A stretch of 64,000 nucleotides of DNA from Kaistia soli DSM 19436. Lineage in GTDB: Bacteria; Pseudomonadota; Alphaproteobacteria; Rhizobiales; Kaistiaceae. Position numbers and translations under genes: made by a program. The stretch spans positions 496,001 to 560,000 of the forward strand of contig NZ_FQUP01000001.1 in the NCBI RefSeq assembly GCF_900129325.1. Reading direction: 5' to 3'. Under the pieces are notes generated by a model, which saw only the letters and a program-made list of their open reading frames with translations, ran no database searches and was not told the origin of the DNA. Of this stretch, positions 36,267-44,679 are shown piece by piece; within the stretch, counting starts at the first letter, position 1, and each line of letters opens with the position of its first letter.

Positions 36267-36968
36267 ATGCGAATGCCTGCCATTCCGCTCGCCGTGCTAC
36301 TCGGCTTCAATGGCGGTTTCGTCGATACGGCCGGCTTTCTCGGACTGCAGGGTCTGTTCACATCGCATGTCACCGGCAATTTCGTGACGCTCGGCGCGTC
36401 ATTGGTGCTCGGCACGTCGGGCGTCCTCACCAAGATGCTGGCCATCCCCGTCTTCATCACCGCGGTCGCTCTGACGCGGTTTGCCGGCAATCGCCTCGCC
36501 GATCGCGGACGTGCGTCGATGCCTGCCCTGTTCTCGGCCCAGGCGGTGCTGCTCGGCGTTTTCTTCCTCTTGGCCGTGACGTTCGGCCCGTTCGCCAACG
36601 GCGATGCGCCCATGGCCATGCTGGCCGGACTGACGGGCGTCAGCGCGATGGCCATCCAGAACGCGGTGCAGCGGATGCATCTCGCCAGCGATCCGCCGTC
36701 GACGATCCTGACCGGCACCACGACGCAGTTTGCCATCGATCTGATGGATCTCATCACCGGGCGTCCCAGCATGGCTAGCGCAGATGCGCGGCGCCACTTC
36801 ATGGCCTTCTTTCGGGCCATCATATGCTTCGGTTCCGGGTCCATGCTCGCCGCAGCCAGCTTCTACTTCGTCGGCCTCGCCTGCCTGATCGTCGCGGTCG
36901 CGGTTGCCAGCTTCGTGGCGATCCTCAAAGCTCGCGAGGTATCCGGCGAGACCGGCATGCTGATGTGA
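36267..36968 (+). CDS. DUF1275 (YoaK-type) membrane protein
   Basis: A 233-residue membrane protein of the DUF1275 family with about six helices; function unknown. Family features are GGFVDTAGFLGLQGLFTSHVTGNFV, AIQNAVQRMHLASDPPSTILTGTTTQ and a C-terminal helix pair. ATG 36267 has GGAG seven to eight bases upstream; the open frame continues to 36129 but that part is not hydrophobic and not conserved-looking. It is divergent from the cytochrome gene over a 249-bp gap and precedes tlyA. Confidence 0.88.
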   Translation: MRMPAIPLAVLLGFNGGFVDTAGFLGLQGLFTSHVTGNFVTLGASLVLGTSGVLTKMLAIPVFITAVALTRFAGNRLADRGRASMPALFSAQAVLLGVFFLLAVTFGPFANGDAPMAMLAGLTGVSAMAIQNAVQRMHLASDPPSTILTGTTTQFAIDLMDLITGRPSMASADARRHFMAFFRAIICFGSGSMLAAASFYFVGLACLIVAVAVASFVAILKAREVSGETGMLM

Positions 36969-37020
36969 CGGCGCGAATAAGCTTGCTTCGCCAGGGCATC
37001 CGCTTCATTTCTCCGCGACC

Positions 37021-37785
37021 ATGAACAGCCCTTCCACCAATGACCGCGCGCTCCGCCTCGACCAGGCGCTGGTGGCACGCGGCCTCGCTCCGACCCGTGC
37101 GCGCGCCCGCGACGCTGTGTTGCGCGGTCATGTCCGTGTCGACGGCAAGCCGGTGGCAAAGCCGTCCTTCACGGTTGCGCCCGACGCCGCGCTGGCGCTC
37201 GATGATCCGGCCGCGCGCTATGTTTCCCGCGCGGCGCTGAAGCTCGTCGCTGGTCTGGACCATTTTGGCTATGACGCAGCCGGGCGCACGGCGCTCGATA
37301 TCGGCGCCTCGACCGGCGGCTTCACCGAGGTTCTGCTCGAGCATGGCGCGGCCAAGGTTCATGCGATCGATGTCGGCCATGGGCAGCTCGACCCACGCAT
37401 CGCGGCCGACCCGCGCGTCCAGTCGCGCGAGGGGCTCAATGCTCGCGACCTCGTTGCCGATGATCTCGGCGAGCCGATCGAGGCCGTCGTCTCCGACGTG
37501 TCGTTCATTTCACTTCGCCTCGCCTTGCCGCCAGCGCTCCACCTCGCCGAGCCCGGCGCGTGGGGCCTGTTCCTCGTCAAGCCGCAATTCGAAGTCGGCC
37601 GCGCAGGCATCGGCAAGGGCGGCATTGTCCGCGATCCCGCCGAGGGCAATGCGGCGGCCGAAGCGATCGCCGCATGGCTCGCGGACAGCATGGGCTGGAC
37701 CGTGGACGGCCTGATCCCCTCGCCGATCGCCGGCGGCGACGGCAATCACGAGTTTCTACTCGGTGCACGGAAAGCAGAGACCTGA
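37021..37785 (+). CDS. TlyA family 2'-O-ribose rRNA methyltransferase
   Basis: A 254-residue protein with an N-terminal S4 RNA-binding domain (about 10-68: LRLDQALVARGLAPTRARARDAVLRGHVRVDG) and an FtsJ-type Rossmann methyltransferase domain. The SAM site is ALDIGASTGGFTEVLLEHG, with VSDVSFISL and FLVKPQFEVG further on. TlyA of mycobacteria methylates 16S and 23S rRNA; the old label haemolysin is misleading. Its TGA stop overlaps the next ATG (TGATG), so it is translationally coupled to the second RNA methyltransferase. Confidence 0.93.
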   Translation: MNSPSTNDRALRLDQALVARGLAPTRARARDAVLRGHVRVDGKPVAKPSFTVAPDAALALDDPAARYVSRAALKLVAGLDHFGYDAAGRTALDIGASTGGFTEVLLEHGAAKVHAIDVGHGQLDPRIAADPRVQSREGLNARDLVADDLGEPIEAVVSDVSFISLRLALPPALHLAEPGAWGLFLVKPQFEVGRAGIGKGGIVRDPAEGNAAAEAIAAWLADSMGWTVDGLIPSPIAGGDGNHEFLLGARKAET

Positions 37786-39014
37786 TGGCCGAACGGCTCC
37801 AGATCACATCCCTCGGTCATGAGGGCGACGGCGTCGCCGAGCGAAACGGCGCGAAGATCTTCGTGCCGTTCACCCTGCCCGGCGAAACCGTCGAGGCGGA
37901 GGTCATGGGCGAGCGCGCCCGGCTCATCTCGGTCATCGAAGCTGTACCGGACCGCGTCACGCCGTCCTGCCGGCATTTCGGTAGTTGTGGAGGATGCAGC
38001 GTCCAGCATATCGCACCGGCAGCCTATGCGGCTTGGAAGCGCGACCTCGTGGAAACGGCGTTCGCGCAGCGCGGCATCGACGTCGATGTCGAGCCGCTGG
38101 TGCCGCTGGCCCCGCATACGCGTCGGCGCGCCGTCTTCACCATCGAGCGTGACGGCGACCGCGCGTTGCTCGGCTTCAACCGCCGCGACAGCCATGACCT
38201 TCTCGATATCGAGGAATGTCCGCTGACCGTCCCCGCGATCGAAAGCCGCCTCGCGCGCCTTCGTACCCTTGCGATCACGGTTCTCGCACGTGCCAAGCGC
38301 GGCAAGATGATCGTCACAGCCACCGACACGGGCCTCGATGTCGCGATCGAAGGCGGCATCACCCCGCGTCGGACGGATTTCGAATCGCTCGGCCGCAATG
38401 TCGCTGAGGGTTGGTTGGCGCGTCTCACCATCGATGGCGTGGAGATCGCAACCAGCCGCCAACCTGAGCTTCGCCACGGCGACACGGTGCTTTATCCAGC
38501 CGCCGGCGGCTTCCTGCAGGCCGCGGCGCCCTCCGAGCAGGCGCTCGCCGACCTCGTGGATGCCTCGATCGGCAAGGTCGGGCCGGCGGTCGATCTCTTC
38601 TCAGGCATCGGCACGTTCACGCTTCGCCTCGCCCGCCGCTTCCCGGTGTTGGCCGTCGAAAACGACGCCGGTCTCCTCAAGGCGCTCGACCGCTCGATGC
38701 GCTTTTCCAAGGGCATCAAGACGGTGACGACGCGGCGACGCGATCTGATGCTCAATCCGATGGCGCCGCCGGAACTGAAGCCGTTCAAGGCAGTGGTTTT
38801 CGATCCGCCGCGCGCCGGCGCCAAGGCGCAATGCGAGATGCTGGCGAAATCCGCGGTGCCGCGGATCGTCGCCGTCTCCTGCAATCCGGCGACGCTCGCC
38901 CGCGACGCCCGCATCCTGATCGATGGCGGCTATCGACTCACCCGCGTCACGCCCGTCGACCAATTTCTCTGGTCGGCCCATGTCGAGGTGGTCGCCGCCT
39001 TCGAGAAGGGGTGA
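37785..39014 (+). CDS. 23S rRNA (uracil-C5) methyltransferase, RlmD/RumA family
   Basis: A 409-residue iron-sulfur RNA methyltransferase of the TrmA/RumA family. A short TRAM-like domain (1-55) is followed by four cluster cysteines (C62, C68, C71, C145; HFGSCGGCSVQH). The SAM motif is AVDLFSGIGTFTLRLA, DPPRAGA is motif IV, and the catalytic C366 is in VSCNPATLARD. It probably makes m5U1939 or m5U747 in 23S rRNA; which site cannot be told from sequence. It overlaps the tlyA stop and is convergent with the DUF1176 gene with no gap. Confidence 0.93.
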   Translation: MAERLQITSLGHEGDGVAERNGAKIFVPFTLPGETVEAEVMGERARLISVIEAVPDRVTPSCRHFGSCGGCSVQHIAPAAYAAWKRDLVETAFAQRGIDVDVEPLVPLAPHTRRRAVFTIERDGDRALLGFNRRDSHDLLDIEECPLTVPAIESRLARLRTLAITVLARAKRGKMIVTATDTGLDVAIEGGITPRRTDFESLGRNVAEGWLARLTIDGVEIATSRQPELRHGDTVLYPAAGGFLQAAAPSEQALADLVDASIGKVGPAVDLFSGIGTFTLRLARRFPVLAVENDAGLLKALDRSMRFSKGIKTVTTRRRDLMLNPMAPPELKPFKAVVFDPPRAGAKAQCEMLAKSAVPRIVAVSCNPATLARDARILIDGGYRLTRVTPVDQFLWSAHVEVVAAFEKG

Positions 39015-40109
39015 TCAGCCCTTCTGCGCGCGGTAGAGCACCGGCCAGTCATCCGGCATCACGCCGCGGCAATTGTCCATGGCCTGATAGGTCAGTGCGA
39101 CGAAGCCTTTGCCGTCGAAAGCCCATTCGGTGAAGTCGCCGCAATCGCCGAGGCCGCGTCCCTTGAAGGCGGAATTCAGCGTCTTGCTGGTATCATCGAC
39201 ATAGGCGTTCCAGAGCCAGGTCGGATCATCCGGCTTCACGCCCGGAACCTGCGAACTCCACTTCTGGCCCGGCTTGCCGTCCACGAAGAGGCGGAAGTCA
39301 TAGGCAAAGTTATAGGCACCGGTCGAGGCGCAGGCGCCCCAGAGCGAGGCCCCGCCGGGCAGCGAGAAGGCGACATAGGGGGATGTGCCTTCCATGCAGT
39401 CCGAGGACGGCTTGGCGGCCGACTTCGGTGCCTTGGGCAACGGATCGGCCATTTCTGCGACAGGCAGCGACGTGACGACCGGCAGCGCGGGCACCGGCGG
39501 AATCGTGTCAGCGCCGGCATCGCCCTTCTTGACCAGTGCCGTCACGGTGCCGATCCGCTTCTGCGTATCGTCCATCTGCAGAAGCGCCGCGGCGGAACCG
39601 GCGAGGGAGACCACCTGGCTACTGAGCTTCTTGTTGCCGTCATAGAGGTTGATCGTAATCTTCTTGGCTGACCGAAGGGCGGCAAGAAGATCCGGCACCG
39701 CGCTGGCGGGCAGCGTCAGCCGATAGAGATCGCCATTGGCTTCGAGCGGCAGAGCGCCGGTCGGCAGCCCACCTTCCTTGTGGGCGTCCAGCGACAGGCG
39801 GACGGTCGGCACTTTCGGCTTGGCCGTCGCATCATCAGGGGGATAGACAACAAACGACACTGCCGGAACCGCATCTGCAGCACCATCGCGCGCGATGCGA
39901 AGATAGCCGGAGAGCGAGCTGTCGTCCGAGGTCATGCCGATCGCTACGCAGGCGCGGGCATTGTCGCAGCCAACGACCCAATCCTTGTAGTCCTTGAGCG
40001 CGCCCGCCGTCGCCTGCGCAGCCAAGGCCTGCCCGCAGAGCGGCGACAGCGCCGAGGCCCCGAGCGCGGCGGCAGCCCACAATATCGGGCGGGAAAGGCG
40101 GGTCGGCAT
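39015..40109 (-). CDS. DUF1176 exported protein
   Basis: A 364-residue secreted protein of the DUF1176 family (unknown function, common in rhizobia). The signal peptide is near ILWAAAALGASALSPLCGQALA (about 9-30). The N-terminal half (KDYKDWVVGCDNARACVAIGM) resembles IalB-like domains. The second half carries several conserved cysteines (SSDCMEG, LWGACAS, GLGDCGDF, MDNCRG), suggesting disulfides. ATG 40109 has AGGAGA eight bases upstream. Likely monocistronic, 71 bp from aroC. Confidence 0.85.
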   Translation of the reverse strand: MPTRLSRPILWAAAALGASALSPLCGQALAAQATAGALKDYKDWVVGCDNARACVAIGMTSDDSSLSGYLRIARDGAADAVPAVSFVVYPPDDATAKPKVPTVRLSLDAHKEGGLPTGALPLEANGDLYRLTLPASAVPDLLAALRSAKKITINLYDGNKKLSSQVVSLAGSAAALLQMDDTQKRIGTVTALVKKGDAGADTIPPVPALPVVTSLPVAEMADPLPKAPKSAAKPSSDCMEGTSPYVAFSLPGGASLWGACASTGAYNFAYDFRLFVDGKPGQKWSSQVPGVKPDDPTWLWNAYVDDTSKTLNSAFKGRGLGDCGDFTEWAFDGKGFVALTYQAMDNCRGVMPDDWPVLYRAQKG

Positions 40110-40180
40110 GTCTGTCTCTCCTGACGTTCTTTGCTGGACCGGAAGCACCCCCGGGCGCGCGCATTAAACGCAGAAGAGAC

Positions 40181-41266
40181 TTAACCGTTTTGACCCCGAT
40201 GGCGCAAAAAGTGGTCCGCGACGGCGCAGGCGACCATCGCCTCGCCGATCGGCACCGCGCGGATGCCGACGCAAGGATCGTGACGGCCCTTCGTCATCAC
40301 ATCGACCTCGTCGCCGGCCGCAGTGATCGAGCGGCGCGTCGTCAGGATCGATGAGGTCGGCTTCACCGCAAAACGAGCAATGATGGGCTGACCGGTCGAA
40401 ATGCCACCAAGGATGCCGCCGGCGTGATTGGAAAGGAACAGCGGCTCGCCGTCATTGCCGATCCGCATCTCGTCGGCATTCTCCTCGCCGGTCAGCGCAG
40501 CAGCGGCGAAACCTTCGCCGATCTCGACGCCCTTGACGGCATTGATCGACATCAGCAGCGCAGCGATATCCTGGTCGAGCTTGGCATAGATGGGCGCGCC
40601 AAGGCCGGCCGGCACTCCTTCTGCCACGATTTCGATCACCGCTCCCACGGATGAACCGGCCTTGCGGATGCCGTCGAGATACTCTTCCCAAAGCGTCGCC
40701 GTGACCGGATCGGGGCAAAAGAAAGGATTGTTGTCGACCTCGTTCCAGTTCCACCGGCTGCGGTCGATCGCATGCGGACCGATCTGGACCAGTGCGCCCC
40801 GAATGCTGACGCCCGGCACGACCTTCCGCGCGATCGCACCGGCCGCAACACGCGCTGCGGTCTCACGCGCCGAGGATCGTCCGCCGCCGCGATAATCGCG
40901 GATGCCATACTTGGTGTCATAGGTGAAGTCGGCATGGCCGGGTCGGTAGCGATCCTTGATATCGCCATAGTCCTTGGAGCGCTGGTCGACATTCTGGATT
41001 TCGAGCGCGATCGGCGTGCCGGTGGTCAGCAGCGTGCCATCGTCCTGAAGCAATACACCGGAGAGGATGCGGACCTCGTCCGGCTCGCGGCGCTGCGTCG
41101 TGAAGCGCGACTGCCCGGGCCGGCGCTTGTCGAGCCAGCCCTGAATTTCGGCCTCGGAGACAGCGATTCGCGGAGGGCATCCGTCGATGATCGCCCCGAG
41201 CGCCGGACCATGGCTTTCGCCCCAGGTGGTCACGCGAAAGAGATGGCCGAATGTGTTGTGCGACAT
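40181..41266 (-). CDS. aroC: Chorismate synthase
   Basis: Last step of the shikimate pathway: FMN-dependent elimination of phosphate from EPSP to give chorismate. The protein has 361 residues from ATG 41266 ([20 protein letters not shown]). Signatures visible are [47 protein letters not shown] and [30 protein letters not shown]. It is transcribed leftwards from a 433-bp gene-free region shared with the DUF1344 gene. Confidence 0.97.
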   Translation of the reverse strand: MSHNTFGHLFRVTTWGESHGPALGAIIDGCPPRIAVSEAEIQGWLDKRRPGQSRFTTQRREPDEVRILSGVLLQDDGTLLTTGTPIALEIQNVDQRSKDYGDIKDRYRPGHADFTYDTKYGIRDYRGGGRSSARETAARVAAGAIARKVVPGVSIRGALVQIGPHAIDRSRWNWNEVDNNPFFCPDPVTATLWEEYLDGIRKAGSSVGAVIEIVAEGVPAGLGAPIYAKLDQDIAALLMSINAVKGVEIGEGFAAAALTGEENADEMRIGNDGEPLFLSNHAGGILGGISTGQPIIARFAVKPTSSILTTRRSITAAGDEVDVMTKGRHDPCVGIRAVPIGEAMVACAVADHFLRHRGQNG

Positions 41267-41699
41267 GGATCGATCCCGGGCTTCAGGACGGGTTCTAGAA
41301 AGCCAGCGCGATGCCGTCAAACACTGATACGGCGTGTGGGCGGGATGACCGTGCCCACGCTTACAAATGAGAGCCGATTAAATCTCATATCTTTGATTAT
41401 AAGCGTTGCTACGATCAGCCTTATCTATGATCACGCATTTGTGAAACAGGGGCGTTCCTTGCAATCGAACCGGTCGGTTTGATCCGTTTCGGAGCATGAA
41501 ATGCCTCTTTTCGGCCCTCGACCGCTCATGACGTCAGACACCCAATGAATTCAAGGGCGCGGTGGAGTCACATCCTTGTGACTTTCATCTTGGGCGTGAC
41601 AGGCCCATTTCAACCGCGTCGGCAACGGGCGCGGCGGATCGGTAGGGAACTGCTCCACACCCGCGTGAGCCGCACAAACGGGACTACGGAGTGAATACT
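41267..41699. other. 433-bp gene-poor region between aroC and DUF1344
   Basis: The region holds the divergent promoters of aroC and the DUF1344 gene. An AT-rich stretch (41361-41445) stands out in this GC-rich genome and includes a 45-codon open frame (41345-41482) with a hydrophobic segment but poor ribosome site and atypical codons. A perfect TGACGTCA palindrome lies at 41529 and a 7-bp inverted repeat at 41566. No RNA gene was recognised. Confidence 0.5.
41566..41583. repeat. Inverted repeat AGTCACA-N4-TGTGACT
   Basis: Perfect 7-bp arms with a 4-bp centre (TCCT), about 117 bp before the DUF1344 start. It may be an operator for a dimeric regulator or a small hairpin. The half-site order is the reverse of a CRP/FNR-type TGTGA-N6-TCACA site, so that assignment is not supported. 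Confidence 0.35.
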
Positions 41700-41957
41700 A
41701 TGCGTGGACTTATGATAGCTGCCGCTACGATCGGCCTCCTTGTTTCGGCAGGCTCTGCTATGGCTGCCCAGGAGACCCGGGGCACCATCAGCCAAGTCAA
41801 TCCCGCAACAGGCACATTGACGCTGCGGAACGGCGAGACCTACACGTTCTCGAACCCGACCGTGCTGATCGGATTTATTCCGGGCGAGAATGTCGGCGTC
41901 ACCTATTCCGGCAACAATCAGGGCATTGGCGCGTTCGATCCCGACCGCGCTCGCTGA
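41700..41957 (+). CDS. Small exported DUF1344 protein
   Basis: An 85-residue secreted protein: signal peptide MRGLMIAAATIGLLVSAGSA then MAAQ, and a small beta-barrel-like DUF1344 domain (RGTISQVNPATGTLTLRNGETYTF ... GENVGVTYSGNNQG). The family is rhizobial and of unknown function. ATG 41700 has GGAG nine bases upstream; GTG 41691 is an alternative. A strong terminator hairpin lies 47 bp after the stop, so it is a self-contained unit, probably well expressed. Confidence 0.85.
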   Translation: MRGLMIAAATIGLLVSAGSAMAAQETRGTISQVNPATGTLTLRNGETYTFSNPTVLIGFIPGENVGVTYSGNNQGIGAFDPDRAR

Positions 41958-42317
41958 CTGACCGATACTGGTCTCCTGGAAACAGTGGACCCCTGACCTC
42001 CCCCGAGACGGCCTCCCCCACCCCAGGGAGGCCGTCTTGCCCTCAGGACTACCCGCAAAAAGCAGACGGGGATGCGGTCCGATCGAGCAAGTGGCTTTGC
42101 AGCGGCGGGAGACTGCGCCATTTGCTTCCGGTCCGGTCCCCAGGCAGTGATTGCATAGGCCGGATGTTCCGGCATGGCGGCCGTTATCCTGCCAGCTTGA
42201 CGACGATACTGACCGACCGGTCCGGAGTCATCGAGCCGCGCTGAACGATTTTCGAACGCGTCCGTTCGGCCGACCCTGTCGTTCACGTGTCAATGATTGT
42301 TGCCCGCAGGGCTCCGC
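41958..42317. other. 360-bp intergenic region
   Basis: Between the stops of two convergent genes. Apart from the hairpin at 42004-42039 nothing with coding character, repeats or a regulatory site was recognised. Confidence 0.5.
42004..42039 (+). terminator. Strong hairpin terminator after DUF1344 gene
   Basis: A perfect 12-bp stem (AGACGGCCTCCC pairing with GGGAGGCCGTCT) with an 8-base loop, extended by one wobble and one C-G pair. It is the most stable terminator-like structure in the window, although only a short TT follows. It lies between the rightward DUF1344 gene and the leftward methyltransferase gene and could act for either. Confidence 0.7.
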
Positions 42318-43037
42318 TCAGGCTGGCTTGTGACAGAGATAGGCCTGGAAATGCAGGCGGGTGAGCGTCACGATTCCGTCGATCTCGAACATCTCGTCGA
42401 AGAAGAAATAGGGCAGGCTCGCCGAGACCTTGAGGCCTCGTGCAGCCAACAATTCCTGGATCGCCGCGTCGGGATGCAGGATCATCCGCTGTCCGGACCC
42501 AGTGGCGATCCCTTCGCGCGCCTCCGGATTCGGCGGCGAAAGGATCCGGGCGACGTCGAAATAAAACGCGCCGCCGGGCCGCAGGATGCGGTTCGCCTCA
42601 TCCAGGACGACACCGAGATCGGGGATGAAGTGCAGCACACCATTGCAGACGATGTGATCCGCAGAGGCTGATTCAATCGGATATGGCGCTTGGTTGAGAT
42701 CGTGGAGATGAAGCGCCTCGCAGATACCCTTGGCACCGCAGGCCGCGAGTAATCCAGCCGAGGCGTCGAGCCCGATGATCGTGCAGCCGGCCTTGCGGAA
42801 CAGCGCGGCACCAAGTCCCGTGCCGACACCGAAATCAACGATGTGCTGGCTGGGGGCAAGATGAGGATAGACAAGGCCGAACGAGACCTGAGGCCCGAGC
42901 CAGCCTTGATTGGCCTGCGCATCATAATCGGTGAACGCATCGTAGAAGGCGATCACCTTGGCCGAAGCCGCATCGGTTGGCGGCGGCGGCGGCGACGCTG
43001 GCCGCTCGCGTCGAAACAAATCTGTCAGGCGGCCCAT
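42318..43037 (-). CDS. Class I SAM-dependent methyltransferase
   Basis: A 239-residue methyltransferase of the UbiE/type-11 group. The SAM motif is IVDFGVGTGLGAALFRKAG with GLDASAGLL (motif II) and a later VCNGVLHFIPDLGVVLDEANRILRPGG. A proline-rich N-terminal segment (RPASPPPPPT) precedes the domain. GGGAG lies at good spacing from the ATG. The substrate is unknown. It is followed on the other side by the histidine phosphatase gene on the same strand (34 bp upstream). Confidence 0.9.
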   Translation of the reverse strand: MGRLTDLFRRERPASPPPPPTDAASAKVIAFYDAFTDYDAQANQGWLGPQVSFGLVYPHLAPSQHIVDFGVGTGLGAALFRKAGCTIIGLDASAGLLAACGAKGICEALHLHDLNQAPYPIESASADHIVCNGVLHFIPDLGVVLDEANRILRPGGAFYFDVARILSPPNPEAREGIATGSGQRMILHPDAAIQELLAARGLKVSASLPYFFFDEMFEIDGIVTLTRLHFQAYLCHKPA

Positions 43038-43071
43038 ATCATCTCCCAGCCCGGCTCGCAGCGAAGCCTCG

Positions 43072-43650
43072 TCACACCCAGATCACATGTTCGCCGTCCC
43101 AGATCATGACACGGTCCTGACGGATATTCAGCACCGGTGCGGTTTCCGGGTCGAGACCCTGCAGGAGGCCCAGAAGGACCCGGCAGACCCCCCCATGCGA
43201 CACCGCGACGGTGTCGCTCTCGACCGTGTCGAGCCAGGCACCAATCCGCACCGAAAGATCGCTGTAGCTTTCGCCGAAGGGCGGGGTGAAGCTCCATTTG
43301 TCCGCTTCGCGAGCGGCGACGAGATCAGGCCATTGGGCGTGCAACTCGGACGACGTGTAGCCTTCCCAATGGCCGAAGGTGATCTCCTTCAGGATCGGAT
43401 CGACATGATAGGCGGAGGGATCGAGGCCCATAGCGCCGCGCACGATCTCCATCGTCTCACGCGTGCGGGCCAGCGGGCTCGCCACGAAGTCGAAATCGAT
43501 GGCCTCCGGCATTCGTGTCTTCAGCGTCTCGCCGTTACGGCGGGCCTGGCTGCGACCGTGCTGATTGAGCGGGATATCCTTCTGGCCCTGGAAGCGCCCT
43601 TCGGCGTTCCAGTCGGTCTCACCGTGCCGGATAAAGACGATGCGCGGCAC
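43072..43650 (-). CDS. Histidine phosphatase family protein
   Basis: A 192-residue phosphoglycerate-mutase-like (branch 1) phosphatase. The phospho-histidine motif is IRHGETDWN (R8-H9-G10), ASPLARTRETM carries the second Arg, and the second catalytic His is in VAVSHGGVCRVLL. Likely a cytoplasmic phosphatase rather than a glycolytic mutase; the substrate cannot be assigned. The start is GTG. It lies 37 bp downstream of fabI and before the methyltransferase on the same strand, so a three-gene transcript is plausible. Confidence 0.92.
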   Translation of the reverse strand: MPRIVFIRHGETDWNAEGRFQGQKDIPLNQHGRSQARRNGETLKTRMPEAIDFDFVASPLARTRETMEIVRGAMGLDPSAYHVDPILKEITFGHWEGYTSSELHAQWPDLVAAREADKWSFTPPFGESYSDLSVRIGAWLDTVESDTVAVSHGGVCRVLLGLLQGLDPETAPVLNIRQDRVMIWDGEHVIWV

Positions 43651-43687
43651 GTTGGGCCCCAGAATGACTGACGATGGAAGGAGCCTA

Positions 43688-44506
43688 TCAGTCCTTGATG
43701 ACGGAAATATCCGGTGCGTCGACCGCCTTCATGCCGACGACATGATAGCCGGAATCGACGTGATGCACCTCGCCGGTCACGGCGCGGGACAGGTCGGACA
43801 GGAAATAGACGCTTGAATCTCCGACTTCCTCGATCGTAACCGTCCGGCGCAGCGGCGCATTGTACTCGTTCCACTTGAGGATGTAGCGGAAGTCGCCGAT
43901 GCCGGAAGCCGCCAGCGTCTTGACCGGGCCGGCCGAGATCGCGTTGACGCGGATGTTCTTCGGCCCGAGATCGACGGCGAGGTATTTGACGCTGGCCTCA
44001 AGCGCCGCCTTGGCGACACCCATGACATTGTAGTTCGGCATCACCTTCTCGGCGCCGTAGTAAGTCAGCGTCAGGACAGAGCCGCCATTGGTCATCAGCT
44101 TCTCGGCGCGCTGCGTCACGGCGGTCAGCGAATAGACCGAGATGAGCATCGTCTTCGAGAAATTGGCTTCGCTCGTATCGAGATAGCGGCCGGTGAGCTC
44201 GTCCTTGTCCGAGAAGCCGATCGCATGGACGATGAAATCGAGGGAGCCCCAGACGCGCTCGACCTCGGCGAAGACCGCATCGATCGAGGCAGCATCGGTG
44301 ACGTCGCAATGGCCGACGACAAGGCCGCCCACTTCGGCCGCCAGCGGTTCCACACGCTTCTTCAGTGCATCGCCCTGATAGGTGAAAGCAAGTTCAGCGC
44401 CCTGCTCGTGACAGGACTTGGCAATGCCCCAGGCCATCGAACGGTTGTTCGCAAGCCCCATCAGGAGCCCGCGCTTGCCCTTCATGATTCCGCCGGCCTG
44501 TTGCAT
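43688..44506 (-). CDS. fabI: Enoyl-[acyl-carrier-protein] reductase
   Basis: NADH-dependent reductase that completes each cycle of type II fatty-acid synthesis; 272 residues. It has the divergent SDR motif MGLANNRSMAWGIAKSC. The catalytic Tyr-x6-Lys is Y159 and K166 (YNVMGVAK). ISAGPVKTLAASGI and the substrate loop are intact. The start gives MQQAGGIMKGKRGLL. This is the FabI type that triclosan-class inhibitors bind. Confidence 0.95.
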   Translation of the reverse strand: MQQAGGIMKGKRGLLMGLANNRSMAWGIAKSCHEQGAELAFTYQGDALKKRVEPLAAEVGGLVVGHCDVTDAASIDAVFAEVERVWGSLDFIVHAIGFSDKDELTGRYLDTSEANFSKTMLISVYSLTAVTQRAEKLMTNGGSVLTLTYYGAEKVMPNYNVMGVAKAALEASVKYLAVDLGPKNIRVNAISAGPVKTLAASGIGDFRYILKWNEYNAPLRRTVTIEEVGDSSVYFLSDLSRAVTGEVHHVDSGYHVVGMKAVDAPDISVIKD

Positions 44507-44679
44507 GCATTGTCTCTCTATTGGCGTGTGGACGCGCGCCTCCTATCGCACAGGCAATTTTTGGCTTCAAGCGACGCCAGCCCGGATCGGATCACACTTC
44601 CTGAACGTCATTCGTCATCTCGCGACGGAAGCAGAAAGGCCCATGACGGCGGCGATGCTTGCGGCTAGTCTCCGCGGCC

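Noticed and set aside
41566-41583. CRP/FNR-type binding site
   Set aside because: The half-site order is TCACA-N4-TGTGA, the opposite of the TGTGA-N6-TCACA consensus.
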